Assembly: GCF_050847355.1 (NCBI RefSeq)
Contig: NZ_CP193759.1
Span: 62,001-126,000, forward strand
Length of the DNA stretch: 64,000 nucleotides
Direction of reading: 5' to 3'
Source of the DNA: Limimaricola sp027213785
Lineage (GTDB): Bacteria > Pseudomonadota > Alphaproteobacteria > Rhodobacterales > Rhodobacteraceae
Shown here piece by piece: positions 8,538 through 18,662 of the stretch (position 1 is its first letter; each line of letters starts with the position of its first letter). A program made the translations under genes and the position numbers. Below the pieces are notes generated by a model. It made no database searches and was not told where the DNA came from. It saw nothing but the letters and a program-made list of their open reading frames with translations.

Positions 8538-9656
8538 TCATGAGGGCGCGGCCCGGGTGGTCCGAAACGCGCTGCACGGGCCCGCCCGACCCTTCGCAGG
8601 CCGGGGGGCGGACCCGGGCGCTGGGTCCGGTGCTCTTCCAGAGAGCGGGTGGGTGACGTGGCAGGGCCCGGTTCCAGGGCCCCGCGCCGGTCCGAGGCGA
8701 CCCACCTCGCGCGGCACGGCGCCCGCGTCGCGCGCCAGCAGGCAGAGCCAGTCATGCGCCACGGTGGCGGCGGCGATGGCGGTGATCTCGGCATGGTCGT
8801 AGGGGGGCGAGACCTCGACCACATCCATGCCGACGAGGTTCAGCCCGCCCAAGCCGCGCACCAGCTCCAGCGCCTGCCACGAGGCCAGCCCGCCCGCGAC
8901 CGGCGTGCCGGTGCCCGGCGCGAAGGCCGGGTCGAGCCCGTCGATGTCGAAGCTCAGATAGACCGGCGCGTCGCCGGCCCGGTCGCGCAGCAGATCGAGC
9001 GCGGCGTCGATGCCATTGCGGTGCAGCCAGGGCGCGGTGAGGATCTCGAAGCCGTGGTCATGGTCGTTAAAGGTCCGCAGCCCCAGCTGCGTCGAGCGGG
9101 ACACGTCGATCACGCCCTCGGCCGCGGCCCGGGCGAACATGGTGCCGTGGTCGAGCCGTTTGCCGTCGTCCTCCCAGGTGTCGCAATGCGCGTCGAACTG
9201 CAGCAGCGCGATGGGCCCGTGCTTCTTCGCATGCGCCTTCAGGAGCGGGTAGGAGATCGAATGGTCGCCGCCCAGCGTCAGCATCCGTGCGCCGGAGGCG
9301 AGGATCGCGTCGGCATGGGCCTCGATGGCGGGCGCCACGCTCATCGGGTGATGCGGATCGATCATGCAGTCGCCCCAGTCGATCACCGAGAGCGTCTCGA
9401 ACGGGTCGAAACCGAATGGAAAGGCCTTGAGCTCGGCGAGCTGGGTCGAGGCGGCGCGGATCGCCGCCGGGCCGAAGCGGCAGCCGGGGCGGTTGGTGAC
9501 GCTGGCGTCGAAGGGCACGCCGGACACCACCACGTCGACGCCCGCGAGATCGCGGGTATAGCTGCGGCGCAGGAAGCTCAGCGCGCCGCCATAGGTCATC
9601 TCGGGCCAGCGGCCCCGCGTCTCGCCGCGCCGGAACGCCTGATCGCCCTGCTGCAT
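8538..9656 (-). CDS. speB: Agmatinase/ureohydrolase-family enzyme with unusual C-terminal tail
   Basis: 372 residues from the ATG at 9656. The binuclear manganese site is intact: GGDHS, DAHCD and the SFDIDGLDP motif. Family members hydrolyse agmatine or another guanidino compound to urea plus the amine (putrescine from agmatine). The next genes upstream in the same direction encode gamma-glutamylputrescine oxidase and synthetase types, which fits putrescine breakdown. The ureohydrolase fold ends near residue 318, the usual length. About 50 further residues rich in Pro, Gly, Ala and Arg look like read-through into GC-rich spacer. Guanidinobutyrase or guanidinopropionase activity cannot be excluded. 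Confidence 0.87.
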   Translation of the reverse strand: MQQGDQAFRRGETRGRWPEMTYGGALSFLRRSYTRDLAGVDVVVSGVPFDASVTNRPGCRFGPAAIRAASTQLAELKAFPFGFDPFETLSVIDWGDCMIDPHHPMSVAPAIEAHADAILASGARMLTLGGDHSISYPLLKAHAKKHGPIALLQFDAHCDTWEDDGKRLDHGTMFARAAAEGVIDVSRSTQLGLRTFNDHDHGFEILTAPWLHRNGIDAALDLLRDRAGDAPVYLSFDIDGLDPAFAPGTGTPVAGGLASWQALELVRGLGGLNLVGMDVVEVSPPYDHAEITAIAAATVAHDWLCLLARDAGAVPREVGRLGPARGPGTGPCHVTHPLSGRAPDPAPGSAPRPAKGRAGPCSAFRTTRAAPS

Positions 9657-9670
9657 GTCCTGCGTCACCT

Positions 9671-10972
9671 TCAGATTCCGAGCCTGTCGCGCAGGCCGTA
9701 ATACCAGCTGCCCATCACCGAATAGGGCACGCGCAGCGCCCGGCCGCCGGGGAAGGGTATCCAGGGCAGCGCCGCGAAGACGTCGAAGCGCGAGGCGTCG
9801 CCGTGGATCGCCTCGGCCAGGATGCGTCCGAAGGTGTGCGATCCGGTGACGCCGTGGCCGGAATAGCCATGCGCGAAATAGGTGTTGGCGCCGATCCGGC
9901 CCATCTGCGGCACCCGGCTGAAGGACAGCGCGAAATTGCCCGACCACGCATAGTCGATCCGCGCCGATTTCAGCTGCGGGAACACCTTGTCCATGTTGCG
10001 CTTGAGCTTGGCCTTGATGTCCTTGGGGTCGGTGCCGCCATAGACGGTGCCACCGCCGAACAGCATCCGCTTGTCGGCCGAGAGCCGGTAGTAGTCGAGG
10101 ATGTAGCGTACGTCCTCGACGCATTCATCCTTGGGGAGAAGCTCGGCGGCCAGCTCCTCGGAGAGCGGCTCCGTCGCCATGATCTGGGTCGAGACCGGCA
10201 TCACGCGCGGCGCGAGTTCCGGCACCACGTGGCCGAGATAGGCATTGCCGCACAGCACCAGCCGGTCGCAGCGGATCGTGCCCTTCTCGGTTTTCACGAC
10301 GGGTCGCGCGGCCTGGGTATCGACCGAGATGACGGGCGACATCTCGTGGATCACGCCGCCATTGCGTTCCACCGCCTCGGCCTCGCCGAGCGCGAGGTTG
10401 AGCGGGTGGATATGACCGCCGGTGGTGTCGAGCAGCCCGCCCGCGTAGAAGTCCGAGCCGATATGCTCGCGCAGCCGAGACTTGTCGAGCATCACCTGGT
10501 TGTCGATGCCGTAGCCCTGCCAGAGCTTCTGGCGCGCCTCGAGCTCGCGCATATGCGCGCCGGTGATGGCGGTGAAGATGTTGCCCTGCTTCAGGTCGCA
10601 CTTGATGTCGTAGCGCGCGACCCGCTCGCGGATGATCTCGCCGCCCTCCTGCACCAGAGACGCCACGAATGTCGCGGTGTCTCGGCCGTAGCGCTTTTCG
10701 ATGGTCGAAAGAGAGGCGTTCAGCCCGTTGACGATCTGCCCGCCATTGCGGCCCGAAGCGCCCCAGCCGACGCGCGCGCCTTCGAGCATCGTGACCTTGT
10801 GGCCCTTCTCGGCGAGATGCAGCGCCGTGGACAGCCCGCTATAGCCCGCGCCGACGACGCAGATCTCGGTGTCGTGTTCGCCCGTCAGCGCCGGACGCTC
10901 GGGCGAGGGGTTGGCCGAGGCGGCGTAGTAGGAGCCGGTGTGGCTTCCGTCGCCCGCGTAGGATGCGGCCAT
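9671..10972 (-). CDS. puuB: FAD-dependent gamma-glutamylputrescine oxidoreductase type (PuuB/OrdL family)
   Basis: 433 residues. The ATG at 10972 shares its first base with the stop of the preceding glutamine-synthetase gene (TGATG). The N-terminus has a dinucleotide-binding fold (CVVGAGYSGLSTALHLAEKG, about residues 30-49), followed by GASGRNGGQ, typical of DAO-family amine oxidases. The C-terminal motif with FAHGYSGHGVTGSHTFG fits PuuB/OrdL. PuuB oxidises gamma-glutamylputrescine to gamma-glutamyl-aminobutyraldehyde. The pairing with a PuuA-like synthetase supports this role; the aldehyde dehydrogenase and gamma-glutamyl hydrolase (PuuC, PuuD) are not in this window. Confidence 0.85.
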   Translation of the reverse strand: MAASYAGDGSHTGSYYAASANPSPERPALTGEHDTEICVVGAGYSGLSTALHLAEKGHKVTMLEGARVGWGASGRNGGQIVNGLNASLSTIEKRYGRDTATFVASLVQEGGEIIRERVARYDIKCDLKQGNIFTAITGAHMRELEARQKLWQGYGIDNQVMLDKSRLREHIGSDFYAGGLLDTTGGHIHPLNLALGEAEAVERNGGVIHEMSPVISVDTQAARPVVKTEKGTIRCDRLVLCGNAYLGHVVPELAPRVMPVSTQIMATEPLSEELAAELLPKDECVEDVRYILDYYRLSADKRMLFGGGTVYGGTDPKDIKAKLKRNMDKVFPQLKSARIDYAWSGNFALSFSRVPQMGRIGANTYFAHGYSGHGVTGSHTFGRILAEAIHGDASRFDVFAALPWIPFPGGRALRVPYSVMGSWYYGLRDRLGI

Positions 10973-12318
10973 CAGACGATCTCCAGATAGCTGTGGAATT
11001 CCAGTTCGGTGACGTGCCGATTGAAGCGGGCCTGCTCCTGCTTCTTGCATTCGACGAACATCTTCTGCAGCCGCCGCGAATAGATCTCGGTCACCAGGGT
11101 GCCGTTCTGGAAGGCGCGGATCGCGGTGGCCCAGTCCAGCGGCAGGTGTGGCAGGTCGAGGCTGTAGGCGTCGCCGGTGATCGCCGGCGGTGGCGTCAAC
11201 TCGCGCTCGATCCCCAGGAGCGCGCCGCCCAGAACGCTCGCCAGCACCAGATAGGGGTTGGCGTCGGCGCCCGCGACCCGGTGCTCGATCCTTCGCGCCT
11301 TGTGATCGCCGCCGGGAATGCGGATCGCCACGGTGCGGTTCTCGTAGCCCCATGCGACGTTCGAGGGCGCGTGCGCGCCGGGCAGCAGCCGGCGGAAGCT
11401 GTTCTCGTGCGGCGCGAAGATGAGCGCGTTCTGCTGGATCGTCTCCAGAAGCCCCGCCACCGCGTTCAGCATCATCGGCGTGCCGTCCTCGCCGCCATCG
11501 TCGAAGAGGTTGCGGCCCTCGTCGTCGGTGATCGACATGTGCACGTGGAAGCCCGAGCCGGCGCGGTCGCCATAGGGCTTGGCCATGAAGGTCGCGGCGA
11601 AGCCGTGCTGCCGGGCGATGCCGCGCACCACCCGCTTGAACAGCAGCGCGTCATCGGCGGCCCGCAGCGGGTCGGCGACGTGGCGCATGTTGATCTCGAA
11701 CTGCCCGGCGCCGTTCTCTGAGATGGCGCTGTCGGCGGGGATGCCCTGGCTGTGGCAGGCGGCGTAGACGTCGTTGAGGAAGGCGTCGAAATGCTCCAGC
11801 TCGTCGAGGCAGAGCGCGCCGTCCGAGGTCAGCCGCTTGCCGGTGATCGGCGAACAGGGCGGGGCGGGGTGATCGCCCGAGGGGTCGATCAGGTAGAACT
11901 CCAACTCGGTCGCCACCACCGGCGTCAGCCCGTGTGTCTTGAAGCGTTCGACCACGTTGGCGAGGGCGCGGCGCGGATCGCCAAGGAAGGGCGCGCCGCT
12001 CTCCTCGTTCATCCACAGGGGGATCAGCGCGGTCGGCTTGCGGGTCCAGCTCATCGGCATGGCGCCGCGGCCGGTGGGAACGCAGACCCCGTCGGCGTCG
12101 CCGGTCTCGAACACCATGGCGCCGCCTTCGATATCCTCGCCCCAGATGTCGAGGCCGCAGATCGACAGCGGCATCCGCACCGTGCCGGCCATCACCTTGT
12201 CGAGCTGGTCCGCCGGCATCCGCTTGCCGCGCAGCACGCCGTTCAGGTCGCAGACGCAGCCGAAGATGTTTTCGAGCTCCTGCGGCGCGGGGGCCGAGAT
12301 CGGTTCGTCTTCGTTCAT
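10972..12318 (-). CDS. puuA: Glutamine-synthetase-family gamma-glutamylpolyamine synthetase (PuuA type)
   Basis: 448 residues from the ATG at 12318, a typical PuuA/GlnA-III length. Glutamine-synthetase landmarks include ATELEFYLIDP (metal ligands), ENGAGQFEIN, the GSGFHVHMS loop and NPYLVLASVLGG. PuuA joins glutamate to putrescine using ATP. The order puuA-puuB-agmatinase on one strand with single-base overlap points to polyamine or agmatine use rather than ammonia assimilation. In-frame sequence runs upstream beyond 12318 but crosses the divergent regulator and has no family similarity. Ribosome site is weak. Confidence 0.88.
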   Translation of the reverse strand: MNEDEPISAPAPQELENIFGCVCDLNGVLRGKRMPADQLDKVMAGTVRMPLSICGLDIWGEDIEGGAMVFETGDADGVCVPTGRGAMPMSWTRKPTALIPLWMNEESGAPFLGDPRRALANVVERFKTHGLTPVVATELEFYLIDPSGDHPAPPCSPITGKRLTSDGALCLDELEHFDAFLNDVYAACHSQGIPADSAISENGAGQFEINMRHVADPLRAADDALLFKRVVRGIARQHGFAATFMAKPYGDRAGSGFHVHMSITDDEGRNLFDDGGEDGTPMMLNAVAGLLETIQQNALIFAPHENSFRRLLPGAHAPSNVAWGYENRTVAIRIPGGDHKARRIEHRVAGADANPYLVLASVLGGALLGIERELTPPPAITGDAYSLDLPHLPLDWATAIRAFQNGTLVTEIYSRRLQKMFVECKKQEQARFNRHVTELEFHSYLEIV

Positions 12319-12450
12319 GCCGGGGCCAATCGAGATACAATTTTCAGATTTGTGATACCTTTTTGCATGACAGTCCGATATGGCTGTGTCAATCGCGATC
12401 GCGTCCGCCATCGCGCCTGCCGCGTTGACCCGACCGGAACAGGGGATGTC
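12319..12450. promoter_or_regulatory. Divergent control region between puuA-type gene and GntR regulator
   Basis: A 132-bp region with an AT-rich island at about 12331-12365 in otherwise GC-rich DNA. GATAC occurs twice, 20 bp apart (12334-12338 and 12354-12358), and TACAA/TTGTG partners lie between, giving a loose operator-like symmetry. It is the natural site for control of both genes by the GntR protein. No clean palindrome was found. Confidence 0.35.
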
Positions 12451-13128
12451 ATGCTGGATCTGCCCGACCTCCCGCGCGAGGGCTTCGTGACCGCGCAGGA
12501 CTATGTCTATGCGAGGCTGCGCAACGCCATCATGGTAGGGGCGGTACAGCCCGAAAGCACGCTGACGATCCGCGGCCTCGCCGATTGCATGGGGATCAGC
12601 CCGACCCCGATCCGCGAGGCGCTGCGGCGGCTCGGCTCGGAGCGGGCGATCGAGCTTCTGGGCAATCGCCGCATCAGCATTCCCGGGATGACGCCGGAGC
12701 GGTTCGAGGAGATCGTGAGCCTGCGCCGCGCGCTCGAGGGGCACGCGGCGCGGCGCGCGCTGCCCTATGTGTCTCAGGTGCTGATCGACGAGTTGGCCCT
12801 CATCGACGACCGGATGGACGGCCATGTGCGCGCCGGCGACTTCGATGCGCTGACCACCTCGAACCACGCCTTCCACCGGCTGCTCTACACCGCCAACCCG
12901 CATCAGCAGGCGATGCCCGCGATCGAAAGCGTCTGGCTCCAGCTCGGCCCGTTCCAGCGGCGGGTGATCCGCGACGTGCGGCAGTTCTATCTCGTCGACC
13001 GCCACAAGGAGATCCTGCGCGCCCTGCGGGAGCGCGATTGCGGGGCGCTGGTCCGCGCGATCGAGGACGACATCCGCGACGGCATCCAGCAGGCGGGCCA
13101 GCTGGTCCTTGCGGAGGATCGAGGCTGA
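12451..13128 (+). CDS. GntR-family (FCD domain) regulator of the polyamine genes
   Basis: 225 residues starting at the ATG at 12451, just after AGGGG. The N-terminal winged helix includes LTIRGLADCMGISPTPIREALRRL (about residues 35-58); the remaining two thirds is the helical FCD ligand domain with EIVSLRRALEGHAAR and the metal-binding-type His residues (NHAFHRLLY). It is divergent from puuA and so likely controls puuA-puuB-agmatinase in response to a polyamine or related ligand. Its stop lies only 4 bp from the stop of the convergent dehydrogenase gene. Confidence 0.85.
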   Translation: MLDLPDLPREGFVTAQDYVYARLRNAIMVGAVQPESTLTIRGLADCMGISPTPIREALRRLGSERAIELLGNRRISIPGMTPERFEEIVSLRRALEGHAARRALPYVSQVLIDELALIDDRMDGHVRAGDFDALTTSNHAFHRLLYTANPHQQAMPAIESVWLQLGPFQRRVIRDVRQFYLVDRHKEILRALRERDCGALVRAIEDDIRDGIQQAGQLVLAEDRG

Positions 13129-13132
13129 TTTG

Positions 13133-14245
13133 TCAGGCCGATCCCGCCGTGGCGAACCGGCCCGGCGAGAGGGCCGAGACGACGTGCGGCGGCAGGGCGG
13201 CAGCCCGGCCGAGGCAGAGATCCGCGGCGAGTCGCGACAGGGCCGGGGCGGTCTGCACGCCGTAGCCGCCCTGTCCGGCAAGCCAGAACAGCCCGGTCCG
13301 CGCCGGATCGAAGCCCACGACGGGGCTGCGGTCGGGCGCGAAGCTGCGCAGGCCGGCCCAGCTGCGTTCGACCCGGCTGACCGGGACCGTCACCGCCTGC
13401 TCGTAGCGGTGCAGCCCCTCGGCCAGGACCATGTCATCGGGCCATGCGTCATGCGGATCGACGGGATCCTCGTCTGCGGGCGACACCATCAGTTTCCCGG
13501 CCTCGGGCTTGGCGTACCAGCTCTCTGCGGCCGAGGCGAACATCGGCCAGTCGTCGAGCGCAACCTCCTCGGGCATCGGCAGGATCGCGGCGGAGCGGCG
13601 CAACGGCGTGATGCCGAGCGGCGCGGCCCCGGCGGCGCGGGCCACCATGTCGGCCCAGGCCCCGGCCGCGTTGATCAGCACCGGCGCGGTGATCTCGCCC
13701 CCCTCCGTCTCGATCCGCCACAGGCCGGCCTCGTGCCGCAGCGCCCCGACGCGCAGCCCGGTCACGATCCGTCCGCCCCGGTGGCGCAGTAGCCGCGCGT
13801 AGCCCTGAAGCATCCGGTCGACATCGATGTCCTGCGCGTCGCGTTCGAGCAGGGCTGCCACGATGCTCTCTTGCCTGAGGATCGGCACGATCTCCACGGC
13901 CTCTGCGGGGCTCAGCCGCTCGAGCCCGGAGGCGCCGTCGGCATAGGCCTCGAGGGCATCCATCTCGCTCTCGTTCGCGACCAGCAGCTCGCCGCGCGGT
14001 GACAGCAGGCTGCGATCCGACACGCCGTCGGGCGCGTCGAGAAACGGGGCCGAGGCGGCGTTGAGCGCGCGCAGCGTGGCGTTGCCGTAGTTGCGGATGA
14101 ACAGCGCGGCGGACCGCCCCGTCGCGTGGTAGCCGATCGAGGGCTCGGCCTCGATCACGGTGACGCGCGCCTCGGCGGCGATCTCGGCAGCGGCGCTGAC
14201 CCCGGCGATGCCGCCGCCCAGCACGATGACGTCGTTCTGCTTCAT
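13133..14245 (-). CDS. FAD-dependent D-amino-acid dehydrogenase resembling D-arginine dehydrogenase DauA
   Basis: 370 residues. The N-terminal FAD fold is VIVLGGGIAGVSAAAEI. Then YHATGRSAALFIRNYGN, the mid-protein LINAAGAWADMVA with RRSAAI, and the late AGLRSFAPD / WLAGQGGYGVQTAP all follow the DauA pattern in order. DauA oxidises D-arginine and other D-amino acids to 2-oxo acids. It is the last gene of the leftward seven-gene operon and overlaps the hydroxyacid dehydrogenase gene by 4 bp. In this setting its substrate may be a released amino acid or opine-like intermediate; that is inference. Confidence 0.78.
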   Translation of the reverse strand: MKQNDVIVLGGGIAGVSAAAEIAAEARVTVIEAEPSIGYHATGRSAALFIRNYGNATLRALNAASAPFLDAPDGVSDRSLLSPRGELLVANESEMDALEAYADGASGLERLSPAEAVEIVPILRQESIVAALLERDAQDIDVDRMLQGYARLLRHRGGRIVTGLRVGALRHEAGLWRIETEGGEITAPVLINAAGAWADMVARAAGAAPLGITPLRRSAAILPMPEEVALDDWPMFASAAESWYAKPEAGKLMVSPADEDPVDPHDAWPDDMVLAEGLHRYEQAVTVPVSRVERSWAGLRSFAPDRSPVVGFDPARTGLFWLAGQGGYGVQTAPALSRLAADLCLGRAAALPPHVVSALSPGRFATAGSA

Positions 14246-15143
14246 GCTCCAAGCGCCTCCATTCCGCGTCGCACGTTCTCGACCACCGCCCCGGCCTCCG
14301 CCTCGCCCGCGATATGCGGAGTCACGAGGATCTTCGGATGGTCCCAGAACGGGTGGCCGCGCGGCAGCGGCTCGGTCGCGAAGACGTCAAGCGACGCGCC
14401 CGAGAGCTGGCCGCTGTCGAGCGCCGCAAGCAGGTCCTCCTCGACCAGCTGGCCGCCGCGGCCCATCTGGATCAGCGCCGCCCCGCGCGGCAGCGCGTCG
14501 AACAGCGCCCGGTCGAGCAGGCCGCGCGTCTCCGGCGTCATCGGCAGCACGTTGATCAGGATGTCGGTCCCGGCGAGGAACGCCGCGCGCCGGTCTTGGG
14601 TCAGATGCGTGACGCCCGGTTCGGGGTCGGGCGGGTGGCGCGTCAGGCTGGTGACGGGATAGCCGAGCACCGCGAGGCTGCGGGCGATCTGCCGCCCCAT
14701 GAAGCCGAGGCCGAGAATGCCGATGCGCCGTCGTGCCGGGCTGGCGCCGCCGGCGCGGCGGGCCCATTCGTGCCGGGCCTGCGCCGCGATGAGATCGGCC
14801 ATGCCGCGATGGTGCCAGAGCACCTGGAACACCGCGAAGCCCGCCATCTGCAGCGCCTGGTCGGGATCACGCAGCCGGATCAGCGGAATGTCCCGGGGCA
14901 AGGAGCGGCTGGCCGTGATGCCGTCCGTGCCCGCGGCGATGGAGAACACCGCGCGCAGGTTGGGATAGGGGGTGAAGGCCTCCTGGCCCGGCCGCCATGC
15001 GAGGGCGAACTCGATCTCCGATGGATCCGCGATCCGCTCGGGTGGGCGCAGGTCGAGGGTCGGTTCGGCATCGAAATACGGGCCGAACAGGCGCATCAGG
15101 TCGAGCCGCTCGCAGAGCGCGACACCCTTGTGCACGCGGCCCA

Positions 15144-15144
<1 letters not shown>
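14242..15144 (-). CDS. D-2-hydroxyacid dehydrogenase, GhrA-like (glyoxylate/hydroxypyruvate reductase type)
   Basis: 300 residues from the ATG at 15144, which overlaps the ABC ATPase stop by one base (TGATG). The NAD(P) site is GILGLGFMGRQIARSL near residue 140. The catalytic region has INVLPMTPETRGLLD and the C-terminal TPHIAGEAE with its histidine. GhrA enzymes reduce glyoxylate or hydroxypyruvate with NADPH. Here it is embedded between an importer and a D-amino-acid dehydrogenase, so it may reduce the 2-oxo acid made by its neighbour or by the aldolase. Reaction direction and substrate are not readable. Confidence 0.82.
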
Positions 15145-16774
<1,630 letters not shown>

Positions 16775-16778
<4 letters not shown>

Positions 16779-17617
16779 GCCCGGCCCTTCCGGTTGAGAT
16801 GCGGGTTCATCGCGTCGTTCAGCCCCTCGCCGATCAGGTTCAGCGCCAGCACGGTGATGACGATGGCCAGCCCGGGAAAGAAGCTCAGCCACCAGGCCGA
16901 GCGGATCACGGTGCGCGCGGCGCCGATCATGTAGCCCCATGACATGATGTTGGGATCGCCGAGGCCGAGAAAGGCGAGCGAGCTTTCGAGGAGGATCGCG
17001 GTGGCAACCATCAACGAGGCCATGACGATGATCGGCGACATCGCGTTAGGCAGGATCTGGCCCAGCAGGATGCGCCGATTCGACAGGCCCGCAAGCTGCG
17101 CCGCATCGACGAATTCGCGTTTCGACAGCGACAGCACCTCGGCCCGCACGAGGCGGGCGACAGGCGGCCACGAGACGATGGCGATGGCCAGAGTGATCGA
17201 GGTCAGCGTCGGCTCGAGGATCGCCACCAGCACGATGGCCAGCGCGAAGTTGGGGATGGTCTGGAAGAACTCGGTGAAGCGCATCGCCGCCTCGTCGACC
17301 CAGCCGCCGTAATAGCCCGCGACCGCCCCCAGCGGCACGCCGATGGCCAGCGCCACCAGCGTCGAGACGAGACCCACGAGCAGCGAGACCCGCGCGCCAT
17401 AGGCGAGGCCCGCCGCCACGTCGCGGCCCAGCGTGTCGGTGCCCAGGGGCAGGCCTTCGGTCGCGAAGGGGGTGAGGAAGGGGCGCTGCACCATCTGCCA
17501 CGGCCCCTTGGGGAACAGCAGCGGCGCGATCAGCGCCACGATGATCACGGCGGCGAGCAGCACGAGGCCGAGGATCGCGCCGCGATTGCGGGAGAAGCGG
17601 GACCAGAAATCGCTCAT
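16775..17617 (-). CDS. ABC importer permease, DppC type
   Basis: 280 residues from the ATG at 17617. It has the DppC layout: N-terminal helix, the periplasmic GTDTLGRDVAAGLAYGAR segment, then the permease core with the EAA-type loop (EFVDAAQLAGLSNRRILLGQILPN). It pairs with the DppB-type protein to form the channel. It overlaps both neighbours by 4 bp, giving one translationally coupled importer unit. Confidence 0.93.
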
Positions 17618-18591
17618 CGCGTGGCTCCGATGCGGGGATCGATCAGCCGATAGACGAGATCGGTGACGATGTTGAACAGGATGACCATCGCGGCCGAGAT
17701 CAGGAACACGCCAAGAAGCGTGTTGTAGTCCCGCGCCTGCAGGCTTTCGAACATCAGCCGCCCGATCCCGGGCCAAGCGAAGACCGTCTCGGTCAGCACC
17801 GCGCCGCCCACCAGCTGGCCAGCCTGAAGACCGGCGAGGGTGACGACCGGCAGAAGCGCGTTGCGCAGGATGTGGCGGCGGCGGATCACCCGGTCGGGGA
17901 GGCCCTTGGCGCGCGCGGTCTTCACGAAGTCCATCTGCACCACCTCCAGCATCGAGGCCCGGGTCATGCGGGTGTAGACCGCCATGAAGAACAGCCCCAG
18001 CGTGGTGGCGGGCAGGATCAGGTGCTTGAGAATGTCGAGGGCACGGGAAAGCCCGGTGAAACCGCCGCCCACCGTCTCGTAGCCGAAGCCGGGCAGCCAG
18101 CCGAGCCAGACCGAAAAGACCAGCACCGCCATCAGCGCCGCCCAGTAGAGCGGGGTGGCGTAGAACAGCAGCGCGATGCCGGTGATGATGCTGTCTCCGG
18201 CGCGCCCGACCCGGGCCGAGGCGGCGACGCCCATGGCGACGCCGAACAGGAGCGAGATGCCGAAGGCGGTGAGGGTCAGCAGCAACGTCGCGGGCAGCCG
18301 CTCCATGATCAGGTCGAAGACCGGCGCGCCCTGCCGGTAGGAATAGCCGAGGTCGAACTGGATGATGTTGCCGACATAGTTCCACAGCTGCACGTAGAGC
18401 GGCTGGTCGAGGCCGAAACGCTCGCGCAGCTGGGCGATGAAGATCTCGTCGGCGGCACCGGCCTCGCCCGCCATGACGGCGGCGGGATCGCCGGGCGCGG
18501 CGTGGATCAGCAGGAAGTTCAGCACCACGATCGCCAGAAGCGTGATCGCGGCCTTGATGAGCCGTCCGAGGACGGTGGTGGCGATGGCCAT
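17614..18591 (-). CDS. ABC importer permease, DppB type
   Basis: 325 residues. DppB marks are the N-terminal helix ending in FLLIHAAPGDPA, the LGLDQPLYVQL-type segment (FGLDQPLYVQLWNYVGN), and the EAA loop FVKTARAKGLPDRVIRRRHILRNALLP. It follows the binding-protein gene after 71 bp that contain a strong hairpin, and overlaps the next permease by 4 bp. Confidence 0.93.
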   Translation of the reverse strand: MAIATTVLGRLIKAAITLLAIVVLNFLLIHAAPGDPAAVMAGEAGAADEIFIAQLRERFGLDQPLYVQLWNYVGNIIQFDLGYSYRQGAPVFDLIMERLPATLLLTLTAFGISLLFGVAMGVAASARVGRAGDSIITGIALLFYATPLYWAALMAVLVFSVWLGWLPGFGYETVGGGFTGLSRALDILKHLILPATTLGLFFMAVYTRMTRASMLEVVQMDFVKTARAKGLPDRVIRRRHILRNALLPVVTLAGLQAGQLVGGAVLTETVFAWPGIGRLMFESLQARDYNTLLGVFLISAAMVILFNIVTDLVYRLIDPRIGATR

Positions 18592-18621
18592 GCCGGGGGC
18601 TCTCCGTTGCGATGGCGAGGT

Positions 18622-18647
18622 GCCGGGGCGGACGGGGCCGCCCCGGC
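18622..18647. promoter_or_regulatory. Intercistronic stem-loop after binding-protein gene
   Basis: GCCGGGGCGG (18622-18631) pairs perfectly with CCGCCCCGGC (18638-18647), loop 6 nt, no T-tract. Placed between the binding-protein gene and the permease, it probably stabilises the upstream mRNA or partly terminates, giving excess binding protein. Confidence 0.5.
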
Positions 18648-18662
18648 GGGATCAGGCCGGGA

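Noticed and set aside
12319..13281. A 769-residue version of the glutamine-synthetase-like protein starting at 13281
   Set aside because: The added N-terminus runs antisense through the divergent GntR gene and has no similarity to the family; normal length is reached from 12318.
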